Part shown: positions 16,533-22,916 of the stretch, in pieces | How the letters are laid out: each line of letters begins with the position of its first letter | Numbering within the stretch: the stretch's first letter is position 1 | DNA from: a virus | DNA length: 23,566 nucleotides | Virus record (IMG/VR): IMGVR_UViG_3300043446_002213 | Location: 1-23,566 of that record | Strand: one strand, 5' to 3' | Notes under the pieces: generated by a model | Seen by the model: only the letters and a program-made list of their open reading frames with translations | What the model was told of the DNA's origin: nothing | The model's database searches: none | Made by a program: the position numbers and the translations under genes

Positions 16533-17284
16533 GAAAGATTGTTTTAGTTACAGGAGGATTTGACCCCTTACACTCCGGACATATTTCTTACTTCAAAGAA
16601 GCGCGAGCACTAGGTGACATGTTGATTGTCGGTATCAACAGTGATGCTTGGCTTGAGCGTAAAAAGGGCAGAGCATTCATGCCCTGGAAAGAACGCTACA
16701 TGATTGTGAGTAAGATCAAGTATGTTGATCAAGCTACATATTTCAATGACGAAGACGGTAGTGCTGTGGCGTTTATTGAAGACATGAAACAACAATATCC
16801 CAATGACGAAATCATCTTTGCCAACGGTGGTGATAGAACCGCTACAAACATTCCAGAGATGGTATGTAAGGATGTGGTCTTTAAATTCGGAGTCGGCGGT
16901 GAAGATAAATCTAACAGTAGTAGCTGGATTCTTGACGAATGGAAGGCTCCTAAAACAGAAAGACCGTGGGGTTACTATCGAATTATTCACGAAGTTCCAG
17001 GAACCAAAGTTAAAGAACTTACTATTGACCCTGGACAAAAGCTCAGTTTGCAAAAGCACTTTAAAAGAAATGAATTTTGGTTTGTAACACACGGTGCTTG
17101 TGACGTTGTTAGCTGTTTGAGTAACGGCTACATGATGCCTGTAGTGCTACTCAAAGAACACCTACACCATTTTGTACCAAAAGGTGAATGGCACCAAATT
17201 CGAAATCCGTACCAAATTCCTTGTAAAATTGTAGAAATCCAATTTGGCGAGCTGTGTGACGAGTCAGATATTGAGCGTAGATAA
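16529..17284 (+). CDS. Cytidylyltransferase fused to phosphomannose-isomerase-type cupin
   Basis: A 251-residue two-domain protein. Residues 1-130 are a nucleotidyltransferase like RfaE/HldE and glycerol-3-phosphate cytidylyltransferase: GGFDPLHSGH with the HxGH pair His15 and His18, then GINSDAW. Residues 141-251 match the C-terminal cupin of type II phosphomannose isomerases: RPWGYYR, SLQKH (His177), Glu182, WHQIRNP (His222) and a GELCDESDIER end. One usual metal histidine (second of HxH) is Lys179, so isomerase activity may be altered. ATG 16529 has GGAG 6 bases upstream and an ATGA overlap; an in-frame TTG at 16517 is less likely. The island's activated-sugar supply probably passes here. 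Confidence 0.88.
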   Translation: MRKIVLVTGGFDPLHSGHISYFKEARALGDMLIVGINSDAWLERKKGRAFMPWKERYMIVSKIKYVDQATYFNDEDGSAVAFIEDMKQQYPNDEIIFANGGDRTATNIPEMVCKDVVFKFGVGGEDKSNSSSWILDEWKAPKTERPWGYYRIIHEVPGTKVKELTIDPGQKLSLQKHFKRNEFWFVTHGACDVVSCLSNGYMMPVVLLKEHLHHFVPKGEWHQIRNPYQIPCKIVEIQFGELCDESDIERR

Positions 17285-17287
17285 AGG

Positions 17288-17316
17288 TTGACAGCACTAT
17301 ATTTTGGTGCTACAAT
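17288..17316 (+). promoter_or_regulatory. Sigma70 promoter with internal dyad
   Basis: TTGACA (17288-17293), a 17-base spacer and TACAAT (17311-17316) make a near-perfect early promoter directly after the glycan island. An inverted repeat, AGCAC (17293-17297) and GTGCT (17307-17311), spans the spacer and touches both boxes, a possible operator. The arms are only 5 bp, so the operator idea is weak. Confidence 0.8.
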
Positions 17317-17348
17317 ATACATATTGTTAAACATTAGGAGTGATTCAC

Positions 17349-18554
17349 ATGGCAACAAAAGCCGCTACTAAAACTCGTGTAACCAAAAAGCAAGTTATTG
17401 CTCACCGTACTCGCGCTGTTAAAGATACCAGCCCTGTTTGGGAAGGTTGCGAGACTTGGAGCGGTGATGAGTTCCATCGCTTCTTCCGCAAAGCAATGGA
17501 CTACTACCGCCTTGAAAGCGATATTAAAACTTACAAGCCTGTAGTTATCCGATGGATGGAAAGTGTTGGCTGTACTAAGTCAGACATTGCCGCTTTTAAG
17601 AAAGTTAAAGACAGTCGTGTTGGAACTACAATGGGTGCAGTTGCGGCCTGTTTGAATCGTGGTATGCAACCACAACGGGCTGACTTTAATCAAGGTCGCG
17701 ATACTGCGGCGTGGCTTCGTGCTGAGATTGTTAAAGTCATTAACGAAGGCAAAGACGACGTTGATCCAGAAGTAGCAGCCGCGGAAAAAGAAGCAGAAAA
17801 GTCAACTGTTTATACTCCTAGTATCCAAGAACGTGTGCGTGATGCGGCTATGAACATGACTGAAGAATTGGAAGATGCATACCACGCTTTCCAAACTGAT
17901 CCAGAAAACTTTGATCCCAAAGCATTTAAGATTGTAAACTTGCTTCGTGGCAAGGGCGTAAAAGCCGCACATGCTCGTATTATTAAAGAGTTTTATGCCC
18001 GTGACTTGGCGGAACTAACTGAGCTTGCTAGCGGTAAAGCTGACGAGCAGTTGCGTGAAGGTTATAGTCATCGTAGCCGTAAACAAATTAAAAACTTCAT
18101 TGCGTTCTTGCAAGAGATCGAAAGTGCTTGTAAAATGCTTATGGAAGAGGCAAAAGTTAACAAGAAGCCTCGTGCTAAAAAGGCTGTACCTGCTGAAAAG
18201 ATTGTTGGTAAACTCAAGTATCTTAAGACGTTTGAAGCTCTTAAACTTGTGTCTATTAACCCTGCAGACATCCTTCGTGCTAAGGAACTGTGGGTTTACA
18301 ATACTAAAACCCGTAAGTTGGGCAAATATGTGACTACAGAGTTCAGTGAGTTGGGTGTAAAAGGCACTACAATTACAGGCTTTGATGAGCATAACAGTAT
18401 TTGTAAGACTATCCGTAAGCCTGAAGAAAAGCTCAAAGAGTTTAAAGCGGCAGGTAAAGTGGCGTTGCGTAAGTTCTTGGACGATATCAACGCTACAGAC
18501 ACCAAAATGAACGGTCGTATTAACGAAGATACTATCCTGCTTAAAGTGCAGTAA
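17349..18554 (+). CDS. Hypothetical protein (401 aa), early-type promoter
   Basis: I recognise no domain. The 401-residue protein starts at ATG 17349 (AGGAG 8 bases upstream; a GTG at 17340 overlaps that site and is unlikely). The first 16 residues are basic. A helical, alanine- and glutamate-rich middle (about 130-270) follows, then a lysine/proline linker (KKPRAKKAVPAEK near 270) and a C-terminal domain ending in GRINEDTILLKVQ. There is no membrane segment. The basic ends and linker would suit a nucleic-acid-binding protein (inference). GC-richer codons than in the island, and its own strong sigma70 promoter, separate it from its neighbours. Confidence 0.85.
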   Translation: MATKAATKTRVTKKQVIAHRTRAVKDTSPVWEGCETWSGDEFHRFFRKAMDYYRLESDIKTYKPVVIRWMESVGCTKSDIAAFKKVKDSRVGTTMGAVAACLNRGMQPQRADFNQGRDTAAWLRAEIVKVINEGKDDVDPEVAAAEKEAEKSTVYTPSIQERVRDAAMNMTEELEDAYHAFQTDPENFDPKAFKIVNLLRGKGVKAAHARIIKEFYARDLAELTELASGKADEQLREGYSHRSRKQIKNFIAFLQEIESACKMLMEEAKVNKKPRAKKAVPAEKIVGKLKYLKTFEALKLVSINPADILRAKELWVYNTKTRKLGKYVTTEFSELGVKGTTITGFDEHNSICKTIRKPEEKLKEFKAAGKVALRKFLDDINATDTKMNGRINEDTILLKVQ

Positions 18555-18567
18555 GTATAAACAAAAC

Positions 18568-18602
18568 ATGGATAAATACTCAAAAGAGAGTGTTTATCCA
18601 TG
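18568..18602 (+). promoter_or_regulatory. Start-codon-masking hairpin with late promoter motif
   Basis: Bases 18568-18581 (ATGGATAAATACTC) and 18588-18601 (GAGTGTTTATCCAT) form a 14-bp stem, 13 Watson-Crick pairs and one G.T, with a 6-nt loop. The 3' arm ends in the first two bases of the ATG at 18600. The 5' arm contains GATAAATA (18571-18578), one base from TATAAATA and followed by C as in late promoters. Late RNA would start near 18585 and so lose the 5' arm. The structure is seen; the function is inferred. Confidence 0.65.
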
Positions 18603-20063
18603 GACTCATTACAAAATAGCATTAATCAATTAATACAATCAGCATTAGAAAATTCTGCTGGCAATTTTAAGCACACTGGCGACTTATTAATTAACGGAAC
18701 TCTTACTGTTGATACTGTAAATGTTAATAATTTAATTACAGAACATGGTAATTTAGCCAATCCCGGAAACTGGGTAACTATAACAGAAGACGAGTTAAGC
18801 GGCAAAGGATTTAGTTGGACATGGGGTGACGGCGGTACAAAGTTATTGTACAGAGACGGCAATAGACTTTGGACCAGCGGAGACTTTGATCTAGGATCTA
18901 ACAAGTCTTACAAAATTAATAATGTACCTGTGTTGTCTGCAAGCGAGCTTGGCCCGCAGGTCACAAAAAGTAAACTTAGAGAGCTAGGAACATTAAACAG
19001 TTTAACAGTTTCTGGCGATGCAACTATTTCTGATTTTGCAGTTTTTAACAGCACAGTAAATCGATTAGGTCTAGGAACAGATCAGCCCAATGCAATCCTA
19101 AGTATTTTAGACAACGGGATTGAAATTGTAACGGGTGCGGCAGGTAACAATCTAGCCTGCTTTGGTACGTTTACTAATGATAGTTTAGAAATTATTACTG
19201 ATAATACAACTCGCGTTACATTCAAGAATGATGGCGAAGTTATTTTTGGCAATGAATCTACTAAGACTGCTAACGTAACTGTCTACGGAACCCTCAAAGT
19301 AGAAAATTTATTAACTGATAATAGATTAGATCGATACAGTTCTTTAGAGTTTAAAGCATCAACTGGTAGAACAGAGTATGGTTTAGGATTAACTTGGACC
19401 GGTACAGGCAACAGTAAAAACTTCCTACTAATGCCTGATCCAAGTAGATTGTGGTCTAGCGAAAGTTTAGAACTTGCAGAAGAAAAATCTTTTTACATTA
19501 ATGGTTCTGAAGTATTGAGTAAAAATGCTCTTGGCACTAATGTCACTAAATCTAATCTAGCTACATTAGGCACTTTAGAATCGTTAAGCGTACAAGGCGA
19601 AGCTACGTTCTTTGGAGATGTTAATGCATCTCACAACCTATTAAGAGCAAAAAATATTGTACTTGATGCGTACAGTAATAGGCTATCAATTACCAACTTA
19701 GGTGTTGATTCTAGTGAATCGTTCAGTATTAAAATTGACAACGACGAAGCACTACACGCAGATAAACATTCTATAAGTATTGGTAATAAAAACAATAATA
19801 GAAAACCAGTTAAGGTATTTGGTCCATTAAGTATCGGCGCAAGCAATCCCGATCCAGATGCTATGCTCAGTGTTAACGGAGACGTTATACTAGGCGGCAA
19901 GAAATTTACCAGCGGTACATCAGCACCAGTGACAGGAAACGGCACTCAGGGAGATATATGCTGGAATTCAAATCCTCAACCTAATAGTTACGTTGGCTGG
20001 ATCTGTATTTCAAGCGGTGCTCCTGGTGCATGGATGCCGTTTGGAATGATTGTAAACCGTTAA
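18600..20063 (+). CDS. Tail-fibre-like structural protein with internal duplication
   Basis: A 487-residue Gly/Ser/Asn/Thr-rich protein of the kind found in phage tail fibres and whiskers. It begins with a short helix (1-20), then has short repeated elements: INGTLTVDT (31), VYGTLKVEN (228) and VFGPLSIG (406). A long unit recurs: WTWGDGG to LTVSGDAT (about 73-142) and LTWTGTG to LSVQGEAT (about 264-336), each with RLW, a YxIN element and a TKS-LxxLGTL-SL element. The C-terminus (GTQGDICWN, then GWICISSGAPGAWMPFG) is typical of receptor-binding fibre ends. GAGAG lies 9 bases before the ATG. It may be a substrate of the neighbouring glycan island (inference). Confidence 0.82.
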   Translation: MDSLQNSINQLIQSALENSAGNFKHTGDLLINGTLTVDTVNVNNLITEHGNLANPGNWVTITEDELSGKGFSWTWGDGGTKLLYRDGNRLWTSGDFDLGSNKSYKINNVPVLSASELGPQVTKSKLRELGTLNSLTVSGDATISDFAVFNSTVNRLGLGTDQPNAILSILDNGIEIVTGAAGNNLACFGTFTNDSLEIITDNTTRVTFKNDGEVIFGNESTKTANVTVYGTLKVENLLTDNRLDRYSSLEFKASTGRTEYGLGLTWTGTGNSKNFLLMPDPSRLWSSESLELAEEKSFYINGSEVLSKNALGTNVTKSNLATLGTLESLSVQGEATFFGDVNASHNLLRAKNIVLDAYSNRLSITNLGVDSSESFSIKIDNDEALHADKHSISIGNKNNNRKPVKVFGPLSIGASNPDPDAMLSVNGDVILGGKKFTSGTSAPVTGNGTQGDICWNSNPQPNSYVGWICISSGAPGAWMPFGMIVNR

Positions 20064-20077
20064 TACTACTGTATAAT
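20050..20077 (+). promoter_or_regulatory. Possible weak sigma70-type promoter
   Basis: TTGTAA (20050-20055), a 16-base spacer and TATAAT (20072-20077) lie at the end of the fibre gene. The -10 box is perfect but the -35 matches only 4 of 6. A similar TATAAT stands 17 bases before the late motif at 728, so the pairing of the two boxes may be functional. Confidence 0.35.
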
Positions 20078-20092
20078 TTGGTTTCATTGGCC

Positions 20093-20100
20093 TATAAATA
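20093..20100 (+). promoter_or_regulatory. T4-type late promoter
   Basis: This is an exact TATAAATA followed by CAAC, identical over 13 bases to the site at 727-739. The expected start, about 20106-20107, is almost at the ATG (20108), so late mRNA would be nearly leaderless. In longer RNA CCTATA (20091-20096) can pair with TATGGG (20107-20112) and cover the AUG. Confidence 0.65.
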
Positions 20101-20107
20101 CAACACT

Positions 20108-20443
20108 ATGGGAATAATCACTAATGAACTCTACAAGCAGATTAAAGGTTGGCGAATTTACTCTGTAATTGCGCCTGCTCTGTTTTGTGGCACAGCGGCT
20201 TTCTTATACTTACATTACGGTACAAGTTTTGAAAAAATATTCTATACGGGACTAATCATCCTTGCTGTTACCTGTATCAGTTGGTGGCATTGGAGTCTTT
20301 CAACTATGGTTACTATGCTGGCCATTATGAAAGATACTGACGACCATTTTGAAGAAGTTGGTAAAAAATTAGAAGAATTAAGGATACAAAACGGTGGAAA
20401 ACCCAACCTAACGGTTGTCAAGAATCTTGACAAAGTAGACTAA
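20108..20443 (+). CDS. Small two-helix membrane protein (111 aa)
   Basis: A 111-residue protein with two predicted membrane helices (about 17-35 and 44-63) and a charged helical C-terminal tail (about 75-111). The frame is open upstream through the fibre gene, but ATG 20108 is the only sensible start, directly behind a late promoter; no ribosome-binding site is visible. I recognise no family. Late expression plus two helices and a cytoplasmic tail would suit a lysis-related or membrane-associated assembly protein, but there are no holin-specific features to confirm this. Confidence 0.72.
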   Translation: MGIITNELYKQIKGWRIYSVIAPALFCGTAAFLYLHYGTSFEKIFYTGLIILAVTCISWWHWSLSTMVTMLAIMKDTDDHFEEVGKKLEELRIQNGGKPNLTVVKNLDKVD

Positions 20444-20454
20444 ACTAGTATAAT
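20427..20454 (+). promoter_or_regulatory. Sigma70 promoter of the queD-uvsE operon
   Basis: TTGACA (20427-20432), a 16-base spacer and TATAAT (20449-20454) are both perfect boxes. The promoter overlaps the end of the preceding gene. Expected start is about 20461, which puts the structured leader at 20462-20500 at the very 5' end of the mRNA. Confidence 0.82.
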
Positions 20455-20461
20455 TATATTA

Positions 20462-20500
20462 TGCGGTCTTGACGCTCACCCCGCAATATAAACTCTGCGT
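20462..20500 (+). ncRNA. Structured leader, possible preQ1-I-like riboswitch
   Basis: TGCGG (20462-20466) pairs with CCGCA (20481-20485). In the 14-nt loop ACGC (20472-20475) can pair with GCGT (20497-20500) beyond an A-rich run, giving an H-type pseudoknot. As in preQ1-I aptamers, the 5-bp stem is followed by U, the loop ends in ACC before the 3' strand, and the tail is A-rich and runs into AAACT. The usual loop-tail CUA pairing is not seen, and the linker is longer than normal. The gene downstream is a QueD homologue, which fits. The pairings are real; the ligand is a guess. Confidence 0.35.
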
Positions 20501-20529
20501 GTCATCAAACTTACTGAAAAGGGCAAGAG

Positions 20530-21081
20530 ATGACTTGGATCATTGATAAAACATTTGAATTCTGCTACGGTCACAGAGTTCATACACAAACATTAAACGG
20601 CGAATATGCCGCTGACCTAAAATGCGCTTGTCGCCATTTACATGGACACGAGGGCAAAATGCAAGTATTCCTTACAGCGCCAAAACTAGATAACACTGGT
20701 ATGGTAACTGACTTTAGACACTTAGAATGGCTAAAGAAATGGATTAACGAATATATTGATCACCAATTTATTATTGACAAGAATGACCCACTTTACTTTA
20801 AAATTATCGGCGATAGACCGTTGGTTCCTGTTTTGGTCCCTAACACTGAACATGTCGCTGGTTGGCATTTGGATCTTAGCGGACTGGAGCCAAACACACC
20901 TGAGTACGAGTACTATGAAGGATTTATGGTTGTGGACTTTGTTCCTACCAGTGAGCATCTTTCTTCTTGGATGGCGGAGCTTGTCCAAAGTAAAATGAAA
21001 GCATTAGGTGTAACTGTTCAGCGTATCGAATGGTGGGAGACACCTAAATCACGCTCGGTATTTTATAGAGATGGTGTATGA
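20530..21081 (+). CDS. queD: QueD / 6-pyruvoyl-tetrahydropterin synthase-like protein
   Basis: A 183-residue member of the PTPS/QueD family, which makes 6-carboxytetrahydropterin on the way to 7-deazaguanines (queuosine, or deazaguanine DNA bases in phages) or acts on pterins. Zinc ligands are His15 (YGHRVH), His38 and His40 (HLHGH), with Cys34 in the CxxxHGH motif. Further family features are TDFRHLEWLK, DHQF (Asp77-His78), PTSEH (140-143) and Glu170 near the end. Bacterial QueD has about 120 residues; here some 45 extra lie between 85 and 130. AAAAGGG lies 6 bases upstream of the ATG. No other que or dpd gene is in the window. Confidence 0.9.
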   Translation: MTWIIDKTFEFCYGHRVHTQTLNGEYAADLKCACRHLHGHEGKMQVFLTAPKLDNTGMVTDFRHLEWLKKWINEYIDHQFIIDKNDPLYFKIIGDRPLVPVLVPNTEHVAGWHLDLSGLEPNTPEYEYYEGFMVVDFVPTSEHLSSWMAELVQSKMKALGVTVQRIEWWETPKSRSVFYRDGV

Positions 21082-21218
21082 CAGAAAAAGAAATGCTCGA
21101 AAGAATTAGTCTTGCATATGAAGTATATGCAAAAGAAGTAGGCAATCGAGGCGCGATTGAACATTTTATCAGTTGGCTGTACAAGCAGTACGGTATAGTC
21201 CAAAATGATAAAAAGTAA
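21078..21218 (+). CDS. Small hypothetical protein (46 aa)
   Basis: ATG at 21078 overlaps the queD stop (ATGA) and the stop at 21216 overlaps the next gene. The 46-residue product is acidic/helical (start MTEKEMLERISLAYEVYAKE) with no membrane segment. I recognise no family. The tight junctions on both sides support a real coupled gene. Confidence 0.65.
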   Translation: MTEKEMLERISLAYEVYAKEVGNRGAIEHFISWLYKQYGIVQNDKK

Positions 21219-21375
21219 TTTTTGGCGACTTTGGGCCAAGGCGTTAGGCGAAAAATCAGGTAATTCGGACGCAGAAGCGGACCGAATTGCTTGGATTCGT
21301 ACAGTAATTGTGTTAATATACATTATCACAAACTTTTTTATTGTAGCAGGCGTCATAAGGCATTGGAATGATTAA
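21205..21375 (+). CDS. Small single-pass membrane protein (56 aa)
   Basis: The product has 56 residues: a charged N-terminal part (about 1-30, including KALGEKSG) and one strong hydrophobic helix (about 33-50), then a short tail RHWND. It starts inside the preceding gene and its stop overlaps the ATG of uvsE (ATGATTAA). Similar small one-helix proteins occur in T4-like phages of aquatic bacteria to my knowledge, with unknown function. The membrane segment is a direct reading of the sequence. Confidence 0.72.
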   Translation: MIKSNFWRLWAKALGEKSGNSDAEADRIAWIRTVIVLIYIITNFFIVAGVIRHWND

Positions 21376-22390
21376 ACGAATTGGCTTTGCATGTAAATGG
21401 ATTGATCACCCTGATCAGGTTAATGGCATTAAACCTAAAGATGATGCTAAACAATACAACACAGGTTCTACTACTGTAGCTTGGTTAAATAGACAAAGCA
21501 AGGATGTAGCTGAACAAAAACTATGGGACTTAATGGTCCAGAACATAGAATCTGCACGTAAACTTGTTTCAAGAGTTGGAGACTTACCCAATGACCTCTG
21601 TATGGTACGACTTAGCAGTGATATTCTTCCTGTCTACACTGAGCCTAGCTGGAGTTACTATTACCGTAAGCCTGATGTCCGAGCATATCTTGAACGAGCC
21701 TTCGCGGGTGTTGGAGAAGTGGCTCGCAGTAGGCAAGTACGGCTTAGCTTTCACCCTGGGCAGTTTTGTGTGCTGGCTTCTGATAATCCTGATATTGTTA
21801 ATCGTAGCATAGAGGAATTTGAGTATCATGCAGATATGGCCAAGTGGATGGGGTATGGTAAATCTTTTCAAGATTTCAAAATTAACGTCCACATTGCGGG
21901 TAGAGCCGGTACAGAAGGTATTAGACAAGCCTATAAGAGACTCAGTACAGAAGCCCGCAACTGTATTACAATTGAAAACGAAGAAATAAGTTATGGACTT
22001 TCAGACTGTCTCGAGCTTGCTGATATTCTCCCTATTGTCATGGATATTCATCACCATTGGGTTAGAGAAGGGGAGTACATACAAGCGAAAGATCCTCGGG
22101 TACAACGGGTTATTGGTTCGTGGCGTGGCGTTCGCCCTACTATGCATTATTCTGTTAGTCGTGAAGATGTACTACGAGGTCATGCCACTAATAGTCTCCC
22201 AAGCATGGAGTCTTTGCTTTTAGAAGGACACAAAAAACAAAAGTTGCGAGCTCACAGCGACTTTTATTGGAACAAGGAAGTTAATAATTGGGCAATAAGT
22301 TTCACAGACCAGTTCGACATAATGTGCGAAAGCAAGGGCAAGAATTTAGCAAGTATGGAACTGTACAAACAAATGAAGGGAATCGTATGA
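21368..22390 (+). CDS. uvsE: UV damage endonuclease UvsE/UvdE
   Basis: A 340-residue UVDE-family TIM-barrel enzyme that nicks DNA 5' of UV photoproducts and starts excision repair. Family motifs occur in order: RLSSD (81-85), SFHPGQ (His129), INVHIAG (His175), TIENEE (Glu203), VMDIHHHW (Asp226, His228-229), MHYSVSRE (His260), RAHSDFYW (Asp298) and MCESKGKN (Glu321). These supply the metal-binding His, Glu and Asp set. Length fits the family. It overlaps the preceding small gene by 8 bases and the next by 4. Likely an early or middle gene protecting phage DNA from sunlight damage. Confidence 0.95.
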   Translation: MIKRIGFACKWIDHPDQVNGIKPKDDAKQYNTGSTTVAWLNRQSKDVAEQKLWDLMVQNIESARKLVSRVGDLPNDLCMVRLSSDILPVYTEPSWSYYYRKPDVRAYLERAFAGVGEVARSRQVRLSFHPGQFCVLASDNPDIVNRSIEEFEYHADMAKWMGYGKSFQDFKINVHIAGRAGTEGIRQAYKRLSTEARNCITIENEEISYGLSDCLELADILPIVMDIHHHWVREGEYIQAKDPRVQRVIGSWRGVRPTMHYSVSREDVLRGHATNSLPSMESLLLEGHKKQKLRAHSDFYWNKEVNNWAISFTDQFDIMCESKGKNLASMELYKQMKGIV

Positions 22391-22578
22391 TAACACGCGA
22401 AAAGCTAATCAACCACGTTGAGCATCTTAAAGAAAAACACGACGAACTAGACAAGCAAATTCAAGAATTATACGAACATCATACTGCTGACTTAAAAGTT
22501 GAAGAACTTAAAAAGAAAAAGCTCAAACTTAAGGACGAGATTGAGCAGACTAATCGAAAGATTAATGACATAAAATAA
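22387..22578 (+). CDS. YdcH-like (DUF465) small coiled-coil protein
   Basis: A 63-residue protein, almost all charged helix: LKEKHDELDKQIQELYEHH, then LKVEELKKKKLKLKDEIEQ. This is the spacing of the YdcH/DUF465 family (an L-EHxxLD start, a gap, then L-KKKL-LKDEI), known in proteobacteria and some phages, with unclear function. It starts at the ATGA junction with uvsE, and an earlier in-frame extension lies wholly within uvsE. It ends right at the terminator that closes the operon. Confidence 0.8.
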   Translation: MITREKLINHVEHLKEKHDELDKQIQELYEHHTADLKVEELKKKKLKLKDEIEQTNRKINDIK

Positions 22579-22600
22579 AAGGGCCATTGGCCCTTTTATT
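22574..22600. terminator. Bidirectional intrinsic terminator
   Basis: AATAAAAGGGCC and GGCCCTTTTATT form a perfect 12-bp stem with a 3-base ATT loop. The A-rich and T-rich arms give a U-tract after GGCCC on either strand, so it can end both the plus-strand uvsE operon and the minus-strand gene at 22599. It overlaps the last codons of both genes. Confidence 0.88.
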
Positions 22601-22886
22601 ATTGTGCTTTAGGTGCTTTAGGCTTGCGTGGCTTACTTCCGCCTTGCTTTTTTGGAGCAGCCTGTTTCTTAGGTGCGCCACCTTTTTTACCACCCTGCTT
22701 TTTGGCAGGTTTTTCTTCTGCAACTACAACAGTTTCACTAGTAGTTGAAACTACAGGATTAACCGCTGGATCAACAGATACAACTACTGTTGGTGCTGGT
22801 GCTGGTGTTTCAACTTTGTATGGTGCTTCTGTTGCTGAAGCTTCTGCTGGTTTACTGCCAAATAACTTTTTTAAAAATCCTAACAT
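22599..22886 (-). CDS. Lysine-rich small basic protein, minus strand
   Basis: This is the only minus-strand gene. The 95-residue protein has an amphipathic start (MLGFLKKLFGSK), an Ala/Pro/Val/Thr-rich middle (about 12-58) and a strongly basic tail (about 59-95) built from KKQGG, GGAPKKQ and KPRKPK pieces. The tail resembles eukaryotic-histone-like or DNA-condensing tails, so nucleic-acid binding is likely but unproven. AAGGAGG lies 8-9 bases before the ATG, the best ribosome site in the window, and a late promoter is just upstream, so high late expression is expected. A virion or DNA-packaging protein is plausible. The plus-strand frame over it has no such signals. Confidence 0.82.
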   Translation of the reverse strand: MLGFLKKLFGSKPAEASATEAPYKVETPAPAPTVVVSVDPAVNPVVSTTSETVVVAEEKPAKKQGGKKGGAPKKQAAPKKQGGSKPRKPKAPKAQ

Positions 22887-22908
22887 AATGGATTCCTCCT
22901 TCGTGACA

Positions 22909-22916
22909 TATTTATA
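22909..22916 (-). promoter_or_regulatory. T4-type late promoter, minus strand
   Basis: On the minus strand this reads TATAAATA within TATATAAATATG. The expected start is about 22902, giving a 16-base leader that consists mostly of the AAGGAGG site. Unlike the three plus-strand sites, no stable hairpin covering the AUG is found. Confidence 0.65.

Noticed and set aside
16610-17092. Minus-strand open frame of 160 codons
   Set aside because: It is antisense to the cytidylyltransferase-cupin fusion, whose domains are clear in the plus frame.
18015-18569. Minus-strand open frame of 184 codons
   Set aside because: It is antisense to the 401-residue gene, with a Cys/Phe/Leu-rich shadow composition and no start signals.
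20461-20472. Four-codon frame ATGCGGTCTTGA at the 5' end of the QueD mRNA
   Set aside because: It is too short to judge and lies inside the hairpin, where it could arise by chance.
22288-22386. N-terminal extension of the YdcH-like protein
   Set aside because: This part lies wholly inside uvsE in another frame; the ATGA junction at 22387 gives the normal family length.
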